A stretch of DNA of 64,000 nt from Liolophura sinensis (GCF_032854445.1 NC_088295.1:26773385-26837384), one strand, 5' to 3'. Counted from the stretch's first letter, positions 37,927-50,552 are shown. Notes: generated by a model not told the origin, from the letters alone. Numbers and translations: made by a program.

Positions 37927-38170
37927 TTATTTATTTATTTATAACATTGGTGTTTTACGCCGTATTCAAGAATATTTCACTTATACTACTGCGGCCAGCA
38001 TTGTGGTGGGAGGAAACTGCGTAAAGCCCGGTGGAAACCCACGATGATAAGCAGGTTGGTGGCAGACCTTCCCAACTACGATCACAGAGGGTGCCAGCAT
38101 GAGCTGGACTTGAACTCACAGCGACCACATTGGTGAGAGACACCTGGATCAGTACGCCGCCCTAGCACGC
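37927..38170 (-). mobile_element. tRNA-derived SINE (MetaSINE-like)
   Basis: Near full length on the minus strand. The plus strand reads tail TTTACGCCGTATTCAAGAAT, core GGTGGGAGGAAACTGCG, then GAGCTGGACTTGAACTC, the complement of box B GAGTTCAAGTCC. It is diverged from the best copy at 56296-56557. Confidence 0.88.
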
Positions 38171-38189
38171 CACATAACACTTGTTTATC

Positions 38190-38280
38190 GATTAGTTGTT
38201 CTTCATCACCATACTCCTGAATGTTTCACTTCTAAGATAATGGCCAGTTTTGTGGGCGGAAGAAACTGCAGTGCCAGAGT
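38190..38280 (-). repeat. SINE tail fragment (MetaSINE-like), diverged
   Basis: Plus strand shows CATACTCCTGAATGTTTCAC and GGGCGGAAGAAACTGCA, matching the tail and core of the SINE. No head. Confidence 0.6.
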
Positions 38281-40581
38281 TAGTGATCCAATTTAATGGC
38301 GAACATCTTCACGTCTGCCCTGCAGATATGCACACCATAATGTGGAAACAAGTTCTCTTCAACGAAGTAGCCAAACGACCACGCGAGCACCGAGAAGCAT
38401 GCTTTTGTCACCGAAGTATCTAGAACAATTAAGAGCTCGACTATAACACTAAAATTTTGAGTTTGTCGTAAATCAGTAACAAGAACCCACGCACATATAT
38501 CTGTGCAAAGCACTCTCATAACGCTAAATGTCCTTTATATTCACCTATTATTAATCATTATCTATTGCTTTTATCTCCCAGAACGTACTAATAATGCTCC
38601 AGGGGATTCTGTTGGTACCATTGATCTTGCCAACATTAAATGTCACTTCCTTGGTTAGGCCATCACTGACAATAAGAACTGATGCCGATTCCATTCCATG
38701 TTCCATCCTGGCATAGACTGAACTATGGAATATTGGACAACAGAAATGATCACAGGTGAGATAGAGTCTCATTAGCGCATGAATATCACTTGAATCGGAG
38801 TACAAATATCCTTACCATACTCTTTACTGTGCATGCGCAGCTTTCGACATTCGCTTTACATCACTGCCACCACTAATAAATTTTGTACAGAAATTTGAAC
38901 AACTGAGGTCACTGTGGTGAGGCAGGAAGTGATGTCAGAAACTACAAACACTGTCTTAACTTTTGTCTCGCATGCATTCGTTCTAACGGAACAACTATTG
39001 ACAAAAGTTGATTATATGTTGGCGGTCGGACATCAGGAATGAGGCTAAGCCTAAAGAAAGTTTTTCCAGTGGTGGGAGTGATGTTAAGTGAGCAGTAAGG
39101 AGTATGTTGTATGAGCTGTAAGGAGGATGTTGTATAAGCAGTAAGGAGTATGTTGTATGAGCTGTAAGGAGGATGTTGTATGAGCTGTAAGGAGTATTCT
39201 CTCCTTAGATGAATTCGAACAGACGACCTCAACAACATGTTGTCACTCACTTGTGTATGGAGACACGGTCAGAGACCTTAAAACGGGGTAGGCATTGCTT
39301 TTATCCCATTTGAAGTATATGGACATGCGAGGAAGGATGGGTTAAACACAGAAAGGGTTTGCCTGTTCCCTGATAACAATCGTGTTTAATCTCCGGATTT
39401 GGTAACAATGCTAACAGACATGCTATCAAGATCCTCCGTATCAACCACTGAGGTAATAATTGCGGGGTAGTAAGAGCATAAATGTTAATGGTCGCGTTTG
39501 TTATGTCATTACACACATGCGAGTCAATACACGCAAGATCTTCATAATCAGTACAAAGAATCATATTAGCTGGAAGCATTGGGCAAGATACAGGAAAACA
39601 TCACTTTTTATTTGAGATTGCACGATTGTTCAGTACAAACATCTAAGTCCATAGATAAATAAGTAACTTAAGCAAGAGTATGCTACATTATTGATGTCAT
39701 TTCGCCCTCCAAGGTTTTGTTGGCCTACATTGCGGAATGCGCCACAGTTAAGCGACTTCCTGTAAATTTTCTGTTGATCTTGATAGATTTTATAGTATAT
39801 TTATCAGACCTGTAGGCTGCCGCTTGCGCCGTTTAGCGATCATCTTCAATGTCTTATTTCACAGATGACAGACTCCAGTGGTGATCACTGAGGGCGATAT
39901 ATAGCATGTTGGTCGCTTAAGCTCTTGCTCTATCCATCCCTTAAACAGGAAATTAAACTCTGTAGAGCGGATTGAACAACTCGTGTAGAACGTTATAAAA
40001 ATTAACTGTTCCACATGCCTAAGAACAAAGGTAGTCCTCTAAGCCAGGAAAAAACCGTCAGGTACAGATTAAACGAAAATTGAGCACGGTATATAATGGA
40101 TGGAGCGTTTCTTTACACCTCAGAGCTGTGAGAAACTTCTGAGAAAGTGGGATTGGTCTACTTATTATTTCATTAGCGGACGATGGTCAAGCAGAGAGTT
40201 TTACAGTGCACTACAGTCTACAGACAAATTACCTTTCCCAGGCAAATAGTCATAAGCTTTTCCTCTAAACGAATGGCAGCCCAGTCGTGACTGTACACCT
40301 GTGTCTTTGTCTGGATTTTCTTTAATTATGTTATTATTATTTGGTTGAATGTAAATCACTTACCGGTACAGTAGTACATGTAGTATAAGTGTACACTTCT
40401 CTCAGTCCTTTTGGCAGTCATAAAACGGTTTTTCGGCTCATCATATTAATTTGAAATCCGATAAATGGGTTTCCCCATTAGCACTTACAGAACAAGATCG
40501 AGTTTGGGGTCCTGTTTAACCAATTATGGACGCTTTGTCCTGTATGAGATCAACTTTGACACTTTGACAGACTCTTTGATT
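38281..40581. other. No gene seen (apart from the short repeat at 39090)
   Basis: Minus-strand frames of about 80-100 codons (38280-38519, 38551-38805, 38942-39250, 39301-39579) follow one another in different frames. None is recognised. Confidence 0.35.
39090..39195. repeat. Minisatellite, 23-bp unit, about 4.6 copies
   Basis: Units AGCTGTAAGGAGTATGTTGT plus ATG, with CAG/CTG and GAGGAT/GAGTAT variants that partly alternate. Confidence 0.9.
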
Positions 40582-40722
40582 TATTTATTGATTGATTGAT
40601 TTATTTATTGATTTATTTGATTGGTGTTTTACGCCGTACTCAAGAATATTTCACTTATACGACGGCGGCCAGCATTATGGTGGGAGGAAACCGGGCAGAG
40701 CCCGGGGGGAACCCACGACCAT
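40582..40722 (-). mobile_element. tRNA-derived SINE (MetaSINE-like), head missing
   Basis: Plus strand: ATTTATTTGATTGGTGTTTT, ACGCCGTACTCAAGAATATT, GGTGGGAGGAAACCGGGC and CCCACGACCAT, then the match stops. Little diverged, so comparatively young; 5' truncated. Confidence 0.9.
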
Positions 40723-41093
40723 GGATTTTTGGGTAATTTCGTTTGTCATTGTTGATGACATCAGTGCGTGATGTATAGTTTACTGTAACAACCTGTACAT
40801 GTCGAATTCATACATACAACTGCGGTTATATCTATGCACTATTTTCAGTTTTCTCTGATCCAGTCATACTTGTCCAATATTTAATAACCCCTCCAGGTAC
40901 ACCTTATATCCGCATGACATACGATAAGAGGCCTTAATTATTGCATATTTGATAAATCAATTATGCAATTAATCCCCACCCACAAGAAAATTCATCAGGT
41001 GAGATGAGAACATGAATTGAGTATGTTTTTTCGAATACCAAAAGAGCAGCTTTGCATATGTTAGAGTAGACACTCTACCAATACAAGTTGTAA

Positions 41094-41111
41094 GGGGGGT
41101 GGGGGGTGGGG
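41094..41111 (+). repeat. G-rich tract with G-quadruplex potential
   Basis: Runs of six, six and four G separated by single T. It lies about 65 bp before a long TA array. Confidence 0.85.
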
Positions 41112-41173
41112 TGCTCATTCACGCTTTACAGGTTCTCTTTTTCGTTAGTAAATGTAATTTTTCATAGTATGTC

Positions 41174-41297
<124 letters not shown>

Positions 41298-42065
41298 GAA
41301 TTACATGTTAAAGACTTGTTATTATGTTTGCAATAAGTCGTTATCAATATCTGACGTAAACTGGTTGTGACTGGAGATCGATAATCAAGTGTGTTTTTTT
41401 TTATACACTTTGTTAAATGTGTTATTTCTTAGGCCAGATCTTCATGACCTGGAAATCCTTAACAAAACTGACATTCTCTGACCTTATCTTAAATAATGAC
41501 GTCAAAATACCATTAATCATTCAGCGAATTGGGTTTATATGTGTCCATCCTATTTAACAGGCTGCCTTTCTACTGCTTACGGTGTACTCCAATTTCTGTC
41601 GCACAAGATGAAAAATCTCAAGAGCCCCCTCTCAGTAATAAAACGATACTGACACTGTCCTATTAACGCCAACGGAGTGGCCATCCAGGAAGAGATCATT
41701 AACTGATCTGTCACCTACTTACCTTTACAGCCCGTCCTAGTGGCCAGCTAAAAAGGGTACTCTTCATGTACTAAGCGACCAAAACTCAATCGGATTTGTC
41801 CGTATCGTGAACACTATATCACACACGGAAGCTGCTAAAAGAGAGGGCAGGCGATGGCCGAAAAATAGGAGGTTGTTATCAGTTTGACTGTTTCACTATT
41901 ATCGGATTGGTTCACAATGTCAATGACATATATGTGGAATGATTTGTCAAGGTCCACAACCAGACTAGCAATCTTCGTCAGATTCGTTAAATAGTAGGCG
42001 GAACTCAGGTGGGTTTTGCCCAGTTTCTGTTTTTTAATCATTATCCATATCGTGGACCATATTAG
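41298..42065. other. No gene seen
   Basis: Ordinary AT-rich sequence. No recognised frame or repeat. Confidence 0.4.
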
Positions 42066-42235
42066 TTTATTATTTATTTGATTGGTGTTTTACGCCGTAC
42101 TCAAGAATATTTCACTTATACGACGGCGGCCAACATTATGGTGGGAGGAAACCGGGCAGAGCTCACAACGACCGCATTGGTGAAAGGCTCCTGGGTCATT
42201 GCACCTTGCTGGCATGCTAACCGCCTCGGCCAGGA

Positions 42236-42236
<1 letters not shown>
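42066..42236 (-). mobile_element. tRNA-derived SINE (MetaSINE-like) with internal deletion
   Basis: The tail and core are well kept (ACGCCGTACTCAAGAATATT, GGTGGGAGGAAACCGGGC). The element then jumps from GCAGAGC straight to TCACAACGACCGCATTGG in the head, losing the middle block and most of box B. The head end touches a TA microsatellite. Confidence 0.9.

Positions 42237-42308
<72 letters not shown>
42237..42308. repeat. (TA)n microsatellite
   Basis: About 72 bp of TA directly at the head end of the minus-strand SINE. Confidence 0.97.
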
Positions 42309-42310
<2 letters not shown>

Positions 42311-42589
42311 GAAGAAACATGACAAACTAGACTTGTTGATTTAGCTTACTAGTTTCACCGTATCATGACTTTTCTTATGAGCTTTTTTAATTTCAACATA
42401 TCTTGCGACAGTTATATATACATGCAGGTAGATTAGGCCATGGTGATCAGTCCTAGTTACAAATTACACAAAGTTAGAATATGTTACAATTAGAGCAGGT
42501 TAAGACATATATTCATATATATATATAGCCATTACAGAGTCAGTCACTGACTGAACTGAGGGAACCCTCAAAGAAAAAAACTGACGAGA

Positions 42590-43020
42590 AGGTAATTCCA
42601 TTTGTTTCAACACATAATCCAATAATAACACCATCTTCCCAATTATAATGTATACCTTACCAAATCAAAAGAACAGTGACAGGTTGAAAGATATTCTAGC
42701 CTATTGTAAGGTCAGTAATAGCAAACGACAGGCTCCAAGCCTCAAAAAATGTTAACTCGCACTCACTTTTCAGAGAAATCCGTGACTCCATCGGTTTCTA
42801 AATGCAATAAGCCTAGATGTGGAGCATGCATACACATGCTAAAAGGATCAAGTTTTCAATGTGAGAGAGAAGATTCTTTGTTTAATGTAAAATTTGACGT
42901 GCTGCACTGTAAAAAATGTTGTATATGTACTTGTTTGCATGGGGTGTGGCAATCAATATAAATCTCAGATCTTCGCTCCAGATCGCAGGGTCATCCGTTC
43001 GATGCTAATAAAGACGCATC
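42590..43020 (+). pseudogene. Penelope-like retroelement remnant, GIY-YIG-type C-terminal region
   Basis: Peptide pieces in order match, from memory, the C-terminal part of Penelope-like proteins: IPFVSTHNP (42595-42621), then SDRLKDILAYCK and SKRQAPSLKK, then LTRTHFSEKS with the cysteine motif CNKPRCGACIHML and GSSF, and finally VVYVLVCMGCGNQY, which resembles the start of the GIY-YIG nuclease fold. The pieces lie in different frames, with at least three frame changes; one is at the A-run near 42911-42916. The expected YIG after QY reads YKS. No reverse transcriptase part was found, so this is a truncated, dead copy. Confidence 0.65.
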
Positions 43021-43631
43021 GTGATTAGCCGCTCTGTGGGCATTCATATTCATATTCCTTGAAAATAACATGAAGTTTGAAACTGCAGTTGGAATATAAC
43101 AGAATGTAGAAAGTCGAGAAGTCGTTTTATTATTTTTCTTTCATATATTTATATATATACATACGGGAATATATGTCCTGAGCAATATTGTACGTCTTTC
43201 TCATTACAGAACAGTAACAATTATCCGCCATTAAAGAGCTATCACCGTAATTAAATGTGAAATGAAATGAAGTGATCAAAAGCATGCAAGGGCAAAAAAT
43301 CAGCCAAACAATGCGTGGGCAACTGGGCTTTGATAGCTGACGTGTCCACGCCCAATCTATCTTCTCACGCCACAGCATCAAGAATCAAAAACATGTACAA
43401 CCGTCCAATAAATAGCCTGGATATCACATTCTTGTCTCTTTGACGCTAAGCCCTAATCATAAATTCATATTCTTCCTGGGGAATCTGAAATAATTTCTGT
43501 TCCTTAAATTGTTGGCAATAGGTAGAATTATTCGACAGGTTTTAGTGGTTTACACATGTGTCTAACGTATTGTGTAACCACTTTGTTTCAAAATTGTAAC
43601 GTTACATTTACATCTATTCCTTTTGTTTTGT
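43021..43631. other. No gene seen
   Basis: AT-rich sequence, with no recognised frame. Confidence 0.4.
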
Positions 43632-43725
43632 GTGTTTGTTTGACTGGTATTTTACACGGTAATCACTTATGTTTTGTCGGCGAGCAGGTTTATGGTGGAG
43701 AAAGCCTCACAGGGCTCAGATAAAT
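43632..43725 (-). repeat. SINE tail fragment (MetaSINE-like), strongly diverged
   Basis: Plus strand TTTGACTGGTATTTTACACG, then CACTTATG and TTTATGGTGGAG follow the order of the SINE tail and core. A MITE-end relative follows at 43815-43880. Confidence 0.55.
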
Positions 43726-44282
43726 GTATCTCACCAGACATCTGATAAACTTCCTAACTTAAAAACCACAGCACAATTAGCGGGAGCTGGAGTTGTATTG
43801 GTTACTTGGTTTTTCTTAAATCATAAATATGTAATATAACTTAATACAGGTATTAACTAATACATTTTTGAACAACCACGCACAGGGACACCGCATCGGA
43901 CGGTATGTCCAGACGCTTGAAGACTATGCTGCATGGTAGCCCAGTACAATGGAGTGGAGATTTAAGACATTAAGATTTTATAATATGGTATGTCGGCAAA
44001 TATCCAGGGTTCACTCTATGCATTCATTTACGTTTATCTCTATCCCAATCTTGATTGTGAACTTAATCGTTCGTATGACAAGCCTACTGAAACACCAGAG
44101 GATCAGAAAAGACATCTAAGTATGTTAACTTGTGTAAGCCGTCTGAACCTAAAGTACGCTGAACACTCGTTTTTAACTTATACAGGCATCTGTTGCTCTC
44201 CTTCTCTCTAGCCAATATTGAGCTGGATGTATACAATTTGATATTCGCATTTACCCTCCAGGCTGCATTGTTTTTAAATTAT

Positions 44283-44560
44283 TGGTTATTATATGTGATG
44301 ACCACACAGCTTGCTGAGTAATTTTGGACCATTGACGTCTAATGTGATATAATTAACATCACGGCATATTTGTTTCACCTCATTCTACGTAAGCTGCAGT
44401 TCAGGTGTGTATATGTTGCAGCTATTTCATCATTTATATGAGCAGCTAATGTAAAATCATAACTTAGGTAAACTGACAGGGCACCGGATTTCATTAGGTA
44501 TTTATGACCATTTTCCAGTTGACACTGTCGTCCCAGCTTTGGTGTTAGTCTCTGTGATGA
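44283..44560. repeat. Direct repeat copy 1 (partner at 45735-46030)
   Basis: Shares ordered blocks with the later copy: TGTGAT, GACGTCTAAT, AGGTGTGT, TAGGTAAACTGACAG, ATGACCATTT and GACACTGTC. Diverged, non-coding. Confidence 0.65.
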
Positions 44561-44571
44561 AGACTTTTATT

Positions 44572-44808
44572 CATTTATCTGTTCATTTGATTGCCCTTTT
44601 ATGCCATAGTCAAGACTGTTTCACTTAAACGACAGCGGTCAGCATTAGGGTGGAAGGAATCGCCTCCCACCATACAGCTCGGGAAAACACACGCCCATCC
44701 GCAGGTTGTGTCTGGCCTTCCCTTCGGAGAGGAAGCCATCATGAGCTGGACTTGAACTGCATTGGTGAGAGATTCCCGTGTCATTGTCTCGCGCTAGCAA
44801 GCTAACAT
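44572..44808 (-). mobile_element. tRNA-derived SINE (MetaSINE-like), diverged
   Basis: Plus strand: TTCATTTGATTGCCCTTTTA, AGTCAAGACTGTTTCACTTA, CCATCCGCAGGTTGTG, GAGCTGGACTTGAACTGC (box B complement) and GCGCTAGCAAGCTAAC (head). Nearly full length with substitutions and small indels. Confidence 0.85.
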
Positions 44809-45584
44809 GTGGAACTTAGCCACAATCATTCATTCATAGATGAAAATCTTGTTTAAACTTAGCCAAGGTCTAATTGAGGTATGTTTATTTTGTCTTATTG
44901 ATGTCTATCATCTGCAAGAAAAGTCATAAGGTACCATAAGGGCTTGATCTTAGCTGTTTTTTTATTTGAGTTTAAGATTAGCCTAAAAACAAATTAAATA
45001 TCAACCTGCTTCCAGAAGCTGATCATGTGGAACAGAATTGGGATGAATCAGGGGAGACAACCCTTATCATCATTAAAATAAGATACAACATCGGAGAACG
45101 CTAAACTAGTTGGATGTCGACATGTGAATGTTTGGCATTTAGCAATATCCAGACATACCGGTGCTTGACATCGGGTCAGGACACTATTAGCTGAGGAATT
45201 ACGCGGTAACAAATTACGTCTGATGGGCCACATGATTCCTGGTATTAACTCGACATGACGATGTATCAAATCCTCTGGATCGAAACCAGTCCTATGACGA
45301 TTTTTCAAATGAACCGTCTGATGCGTTACCTAGAATAGCCAGACGTTGACTCATCTCTCAACAATCGGCTTAAAACCAAAGTGATATATCGAATGGCTGA
45401 AGTGGTCTTACTTCGCTTAACCCCGGGCAAGGGTCATATGTTCTTCGTGATGAATAAGATCACCAGGTTGGATATATAAACTGCTACAATGAAATCGTAA
45501 CTGAGATCTGAAACATATTTTTACCAGAGATATCGTTTGAACCCTAATTTCTTCCTTTGTGTAGTTCCTAGTTCTTTTCCGGTA
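44809..45584. other. No gene seen
   Basis: A minus frame of 86 codons (45048-45308) is not recognised. Confidence 0.35.
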
Positions 45585-45660
45585 TCGTGTGACCATTTGC
45601 CAGCTATCACACTGTCACCGTCTGGTTTTACTCCCTATGTTGGACGTCTTTAACTATATC
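45585..45660. repeat. Direct repeat, partial copy
   Basis: GTGTGACCATTTGCCAGCTA and TCACACTGTC recur here, at 45945-46025 and, more diverged, near 44505-44540. Confidence 0.7.
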
Positions 45661-45734
45661 GTATTCCTGCATAAACCAGGATTGTGCTGGTGGACTAAGC
45701 ACCCTCGAGGCCTTGTCCCTTTTACATTGTTTTA

Positions 45735-46030
45735 ATGTGATCGTATGTTAAATGTGATAACAACTCAGCATTTTGAGTTTTTCTAGACCAGTGAGGTCTA
45801 ATAAATTGCAATTAGCATCCTAATTCTGCTTAACCCATGATGCAAGAGGTGTGTGTAAATTTTTACTGTTTAAGCATTTACATGAACAGTTAGAATAAAA
45901 TCCTGACTAAGGTAAACTGATAAGAGGCCGTATTTCACCGGTTACCTGTGACCATTTGCCAGCTATCACACTGTCATCACTGCTCTGGTTATACTCTCTG
46001 TACTATACGTCTTTAATTATATTTAGGGGT
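45735..46030. repeat. Direct repeat copy 2 (partner at 44283-44560)
   Basis: Same block order as copy 1, about 1.45 kb later; its last part equals the partial copy at 45585-45660. Confidence 0.65.
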
Positions 46031-47869
46031 TTGTGCTGAATTTTGTTCTGGGAATTTGTCTTGTGATTACTGACCGGGAATTATCCATTATGGTCGACGC
46101 CTGGTAAACGAATGTCTGTCTCGGCGCCTAAATAAAAGCCTCGTGACAAATAAGATAACGTTGTCTAATTATGTGCTAGCTGGCTCAGTTACAGCTTTAG
46201 GCCAGCAATGTTTGCCAGGTACACATGTAACTAATTAGTTCTGGTTGTCATCAGTGCACACGTCTACCACCTAGACACAGGAATTTCTCTCATGTCAGAC
46301 AAAGTCACGTGGCTATGTCGGAACATCGTTACCCTGGATAATCACACACCTTTCTGCAAATGTGAGTCCGGCAATTTCATACATGTATACTCCAATATAG
46401 TTTTAAGCTGAAAACTTAGAACAGTGCAGGCTGAATCCAACGAACGTTTGTCCAATGAACGTATGACGTGCTCTGAGCATGCGTACTGATGCGCGCTCAA
46501 AACCTCTGTCTAGTTTGTTACCGAACTGGTAAATATGCCCATAAACATCTCAGAAGAAAATGTATGATGAGTCTGAAAGGTGTATCACATATTAGAATTG
46601 ATTGATGTGGGGAACTATCTACTTTGCATATCAACAAGCTTCTTCTTCGCCTTTATGTAGAACAGGCATGTTTGCCTTCTCAACATCCATTTGCAGCTGC
46701 TTCCCCTCGTCATGGAATGGACAAAATTGAAAGGGAAACAAACAGATGTAGCAGACGACCACCTGTGACGCCAGGCTGCTCCATCACTCACCAACGATAA
46801 TCATTAGACGACCTGCCATAGCTTATGACAATAGATAATCATGAGCTTCGCTTGCCATGATTTGTGGATCGAGATCACGTTGTTGTCTAGACCCTCATTA
46901 TTGGATAACAACAGATCTGGCAACTTGTTTATAAGTGATACCCGGACACCGTGCCACATACGAGCCAAACCGTTGACCGTGTAAAGGAAAACATGAATAT
47001 TATTACCTTATTTGTTTCCCATCTTTCACTTAGAACGAGCAAAATAATATTTCCATGAACACGCGCTGATTAGACTTTGTTTTTAATATCTCTAGAAGAC
47101 CCAGAATGTCTGCAATCTGGTATATGTTACTTGCCTGCTTTTGACTACATCCCATGACAAAATCTCCAGTTTTACTTGGTGCTGATAAATTGTTTATTTA
47201 CTATTTTCTGAGATTAATTTTTTTTAAATATAATAAAATCTGCAGATTTTTGGCGTAGGGAATTTTTTTCTTGTGTTCCTTGTTTGTTTTCATATTTTAA
47301 GGTATTACATGCATGTCATATATGTTTTTCATGCCAAAGAAATTCCACAAAGTTTTAACCTCTTGGTGAGGCATGCAAAGCCTGAAATGGAATACATTTT
47401 TTGTAGAATAACATATGCATTTTATACAGCCCATAAACACTGCACTGCGTTAAACCAGAATCTCTATTCCATTTGTAATATAGTTTTAAACGGCTGGCCA
47501 AGTGTCCCAACAAAAAATAACTCTGTCAGAGAACCCTATCTGTCCAACAATGTTGACTATATACACTATTTGTATCTTAGTGTCCCGCTGGTTTCAACAG
47601 TTAAAAAGTGCTGATTCACTGTAACTGTTCGACTCTGCGTTGGTTGTGGCTATCAGGAAGTTTGTCATGTACCTGGGGAACCTGCGGTGGTTCACACTAG
47701 ACACCCGGATTTCCTTCACCCATGAAATTGACCGCCTTGAAACAAATAATTGATACCTAAGAGCTGCTTTAAGTACCAATAATAAAAACCCGGGTCGGGT
47801 CATACCAAAGACTTTAAAAATGCTGCTAACTGCTGCCTCGCTTGTCACACAGCACTGAGAGGTTAGAGC
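46031..47869. other. No gene seen; contains one member of a repeat pair
   Basis: 46490-46640 matches 49640-49785. Between them is AT-rich DNA with an unrecognised 113-codon frame at 47273-47614. Confidence 0.4.
46490..46640. repeat. Dispersed repeat copy 1
   Basis: Blocks GCGCTCAAAACCTCTGTCTA, GATGAGTCTGAAAGGTGTAT and GCATATCAACAAGC recur in order at 49640-49785. Confidence 0.75.
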
Positions 47870-48065
47870 AAGGAAACATAACCGGTTGACCCTGTGCCAT
47901 TCGGTGTCATGTCTGGTGTCTTCGGCATGATACTTCAGTGGCGGCAGGACTTTGGTGGCATGGACTCACTCTGCCACAAGAAGACACAGTATATGTGGAC
48001 ACACCTATTGCCTCCTCGTCGTCATATGATAAAAAAATTGTTAAGTACAACGTTAAACCCCAAAT
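47870..48065 (+). mobile_element. SINE-like repeat with second-family tail
   Basis: Ends with CGTCGTCATATGATAAAAAA and AGTACAACGTTAAACCCC, the tail type of the SINE at 31714-32053. The body (GGTGTCTTCGGCATGATACT, GGCAAGG-like block, ACACCTATTGCC) differs, so it may be another family sharing the tail. Confidence 0.6.
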
Positions 48066-49639
48066 TTAACCTTGGATGCACATATCAGAAAGTTTCAACT
48101 AAAAAGAACTAAGTGCTATGTTGAAATACACAGTGATTATTTCTGCCAAAATTTCGTTTACTTCTCTTCAGGGAGCAAAAGATCCGAGTTTACACTTTTA
48201 TCACTACAGTACTGTTAAATCAATGCAAGTCCCTCCATGATTATTCAATTACCGTAAAATACAGCTGCGCTTGCAGGCTGGGCCATTTGGGAAAGTAGCC
48301 AAGTACATTAGCGTGACAACGCGCATCAACCTGAAAGTAAATTATATCGGACATGTAGAGCTGACTGGGTGAATAGTCTACAACAGAGTGTCCGTGCGAT
48401 CATACAGTAACAAGAGGCCAACAAACCCCTTGTGTTTTGGATTTGTGAAAAGTTTTTTCCCCATATCACCTACTTTACACATCAATTATCTGGGTAAATA
48501 CCTGGAGCACATTCCTTACCATAAAAGGTTTTCCAGTCTGAATCCCAAGCATTCCCAGCTTCGTAGAATAATCGGCTACATTTTTCCAAAGTGCAACGTA
48601 AATCTGCCTTTGTGCGAATAAATTTATCTGAAAGAAAGACGTTACGAAGTAAAAAGATCGAGAGTTACGAGGTACTTAAACAACTGTTTTACTTTTTCCC
48701 ATTCGTGTATTATTTTTTTTTTATTTTTCCAATAACTGGCAATCGGATTTTTTGTTTTGTTTAAATTACTCCACGAAAGTGCAATTTCAGTAACTGTGAG
48801 CAATAGAAGACACGTTATATAAAGAAAACTGTGCCGAGGCCGCTTGTCACGTTGCTCTCATACTTAGAGCATTTCTTTGTTGGATTTATGTGAATATCTC
48901 AAGATTTTCTGGTATAAAGTAACCTGTTGGAAGACACAACATTAATATTGCACTGGTTACTTGTCAGACATGGGAGCGGTATGATAAACTAGCTCTTTCT
49001 TTATAAACGTGTGTAGCAATGTTTTTTTCAGTTCTGGTTTAATTTTATGTTTCATGTGATGGATATCCCTCATCACACCTATACTGTTTTTTTATTCTTA
49101 AATAAATGACATCCTTTTTATATTGTTACATATTATTGTGATTATACTTGAGCAAACGAGTGACTTAAACGGATGTCATGAATTTATGCTTCAATCATCA
49201 AGAAACATTTCCTTTGAAATTCCTATGAAACATTCCGTCTAGCCTTTCTTTGTACCAATTATCGCACCATGGTTACTGCTTTCATTTTGTTGTTGTACAT
49301 GGGGCTAAAGCTATTATATTTTACATTTAATTTGATGGTATATCTGATCTGTGAACACATGGATGTGTCGCCTTGATGCATTTACACCTTCTATCCCAGC
49401 CTTGGGTGCTACATACTCGAACCTGTCAGGGTGTTTTCTGCACAAACTCAATGATTTCAATCATCAAGATACCAACCTATGGCTGGTCAGTGATCCTCAC
49501 GAACTTCATGTAACTCGACCTTAACAGCTGACCGGATAATCGCATCAAAGGCCCCAACAGCTGGGATATACAACGGGAAATCTACGGGATTCGCCTCCGC
49601 GGCTCTGACACCTCGTATGTACTAGCGATCTTCACAACT
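48066..49639. other. No gene seen
   Basis: AT-rich, with T-runs near 48712. Only short frames. Confidence 0.4.
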
Positions 49640-49785
49640 CTGCGCCCTCAAAACTCCTCTCTGGTTTGTTGGCAGACATAAACACCTTACAATAAAGCGT
49701 ATGGTGAGTCTGAAAGGTGTATCAGGTATTACCATTGCTTGATCTGAACAAATGTTTAGTTTACATATCAACAAGCAGTTCCTAC
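49640..49785. repeat. Dispersed repeat copy 2
   Basis: Counterpart of 46490-46640: GCGCCCTCAAAACTCCTCTC, GGTGAGTCTGAAAGGTGTAT and ACATATCAACAAGC. Confidence 0.75.
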
Positions 49786-50120
49786 ATGTAAACCCGAATT
49801 CACACGATGCAATTACAGAGTCGACCCGTCTAAGTGGACTAATCGAATCAAAATATGACACGTGCTATTCCATGCGGCTGTGGCATTCGACGAATGGCAT
49901 CAAATTAAACGAAGCGTCTGAAATAAATAGAATGTCCTATTTTCGTTCAACTTGTGGTATTTGACAAGTCGATATGACAAATCGCGTCGCGCGCATCATC
50001 GTGGCTTGGTCCTAGCTTAATTTAACTCAACACGTAATACTCGGGTAGTTTAATACTATCGCTTGCAGTTAACAACACCAAACAACACACCCTACAAATT
50101 CCAGTACTTAAGCACCTCAG

Positions 50121-50335
50121 GGACCGATTCCACAAAGACATTTCTGACTGACGTCAAAAAATGTAAAGCGATGTCGTAATGTTTAGTCTTCGGCAATGGA
50201 ATGGAAATTTTGACACATTTGTTTTGAGAAACATTGATGAGGTGGTCAAAATTGTAATTTACGGAGCTCAAAAATAGGCTCTGAAATGTTATTTCAGATT
50301 TTTACTAAAGTCAAAACTGGCCTTGTGGAGTCGGC
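50121..50335. mobile_element. MITE with inverted ends and CTCAG target duplication
   Basis: The left end GGACCGATTCCACAAAG and the right end, reverse complement GCCGACTCCACAAGGC, form imperfect inverted repeats. CTCAG (CCTCAG if one base more is counted) flanks both sides at 50116-50120 and 50336-50340. The 215-bp interior has no long frame. The superfamily cannot be assigned safely. Confidence 0.75.
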
Positions 50336-50552
50336 CTCAGATGGCTGCAATATCTACGTGGACATGGGTTAGACCAATTTGCAACAGAGCAGTGCGATAT
50401 CCCTGGCCAGAATCTATGGGATGTAGAGACTGAGTTACTAGACATCTCTGCTGGCTAGTCATTTACAATGCACACTACCAGTATTTTTTTACGTTCACAG
50501 TTGTCAGATAGGGGTGTTTACACTGGGCAACCGTCATAGTATTATTAAAATT

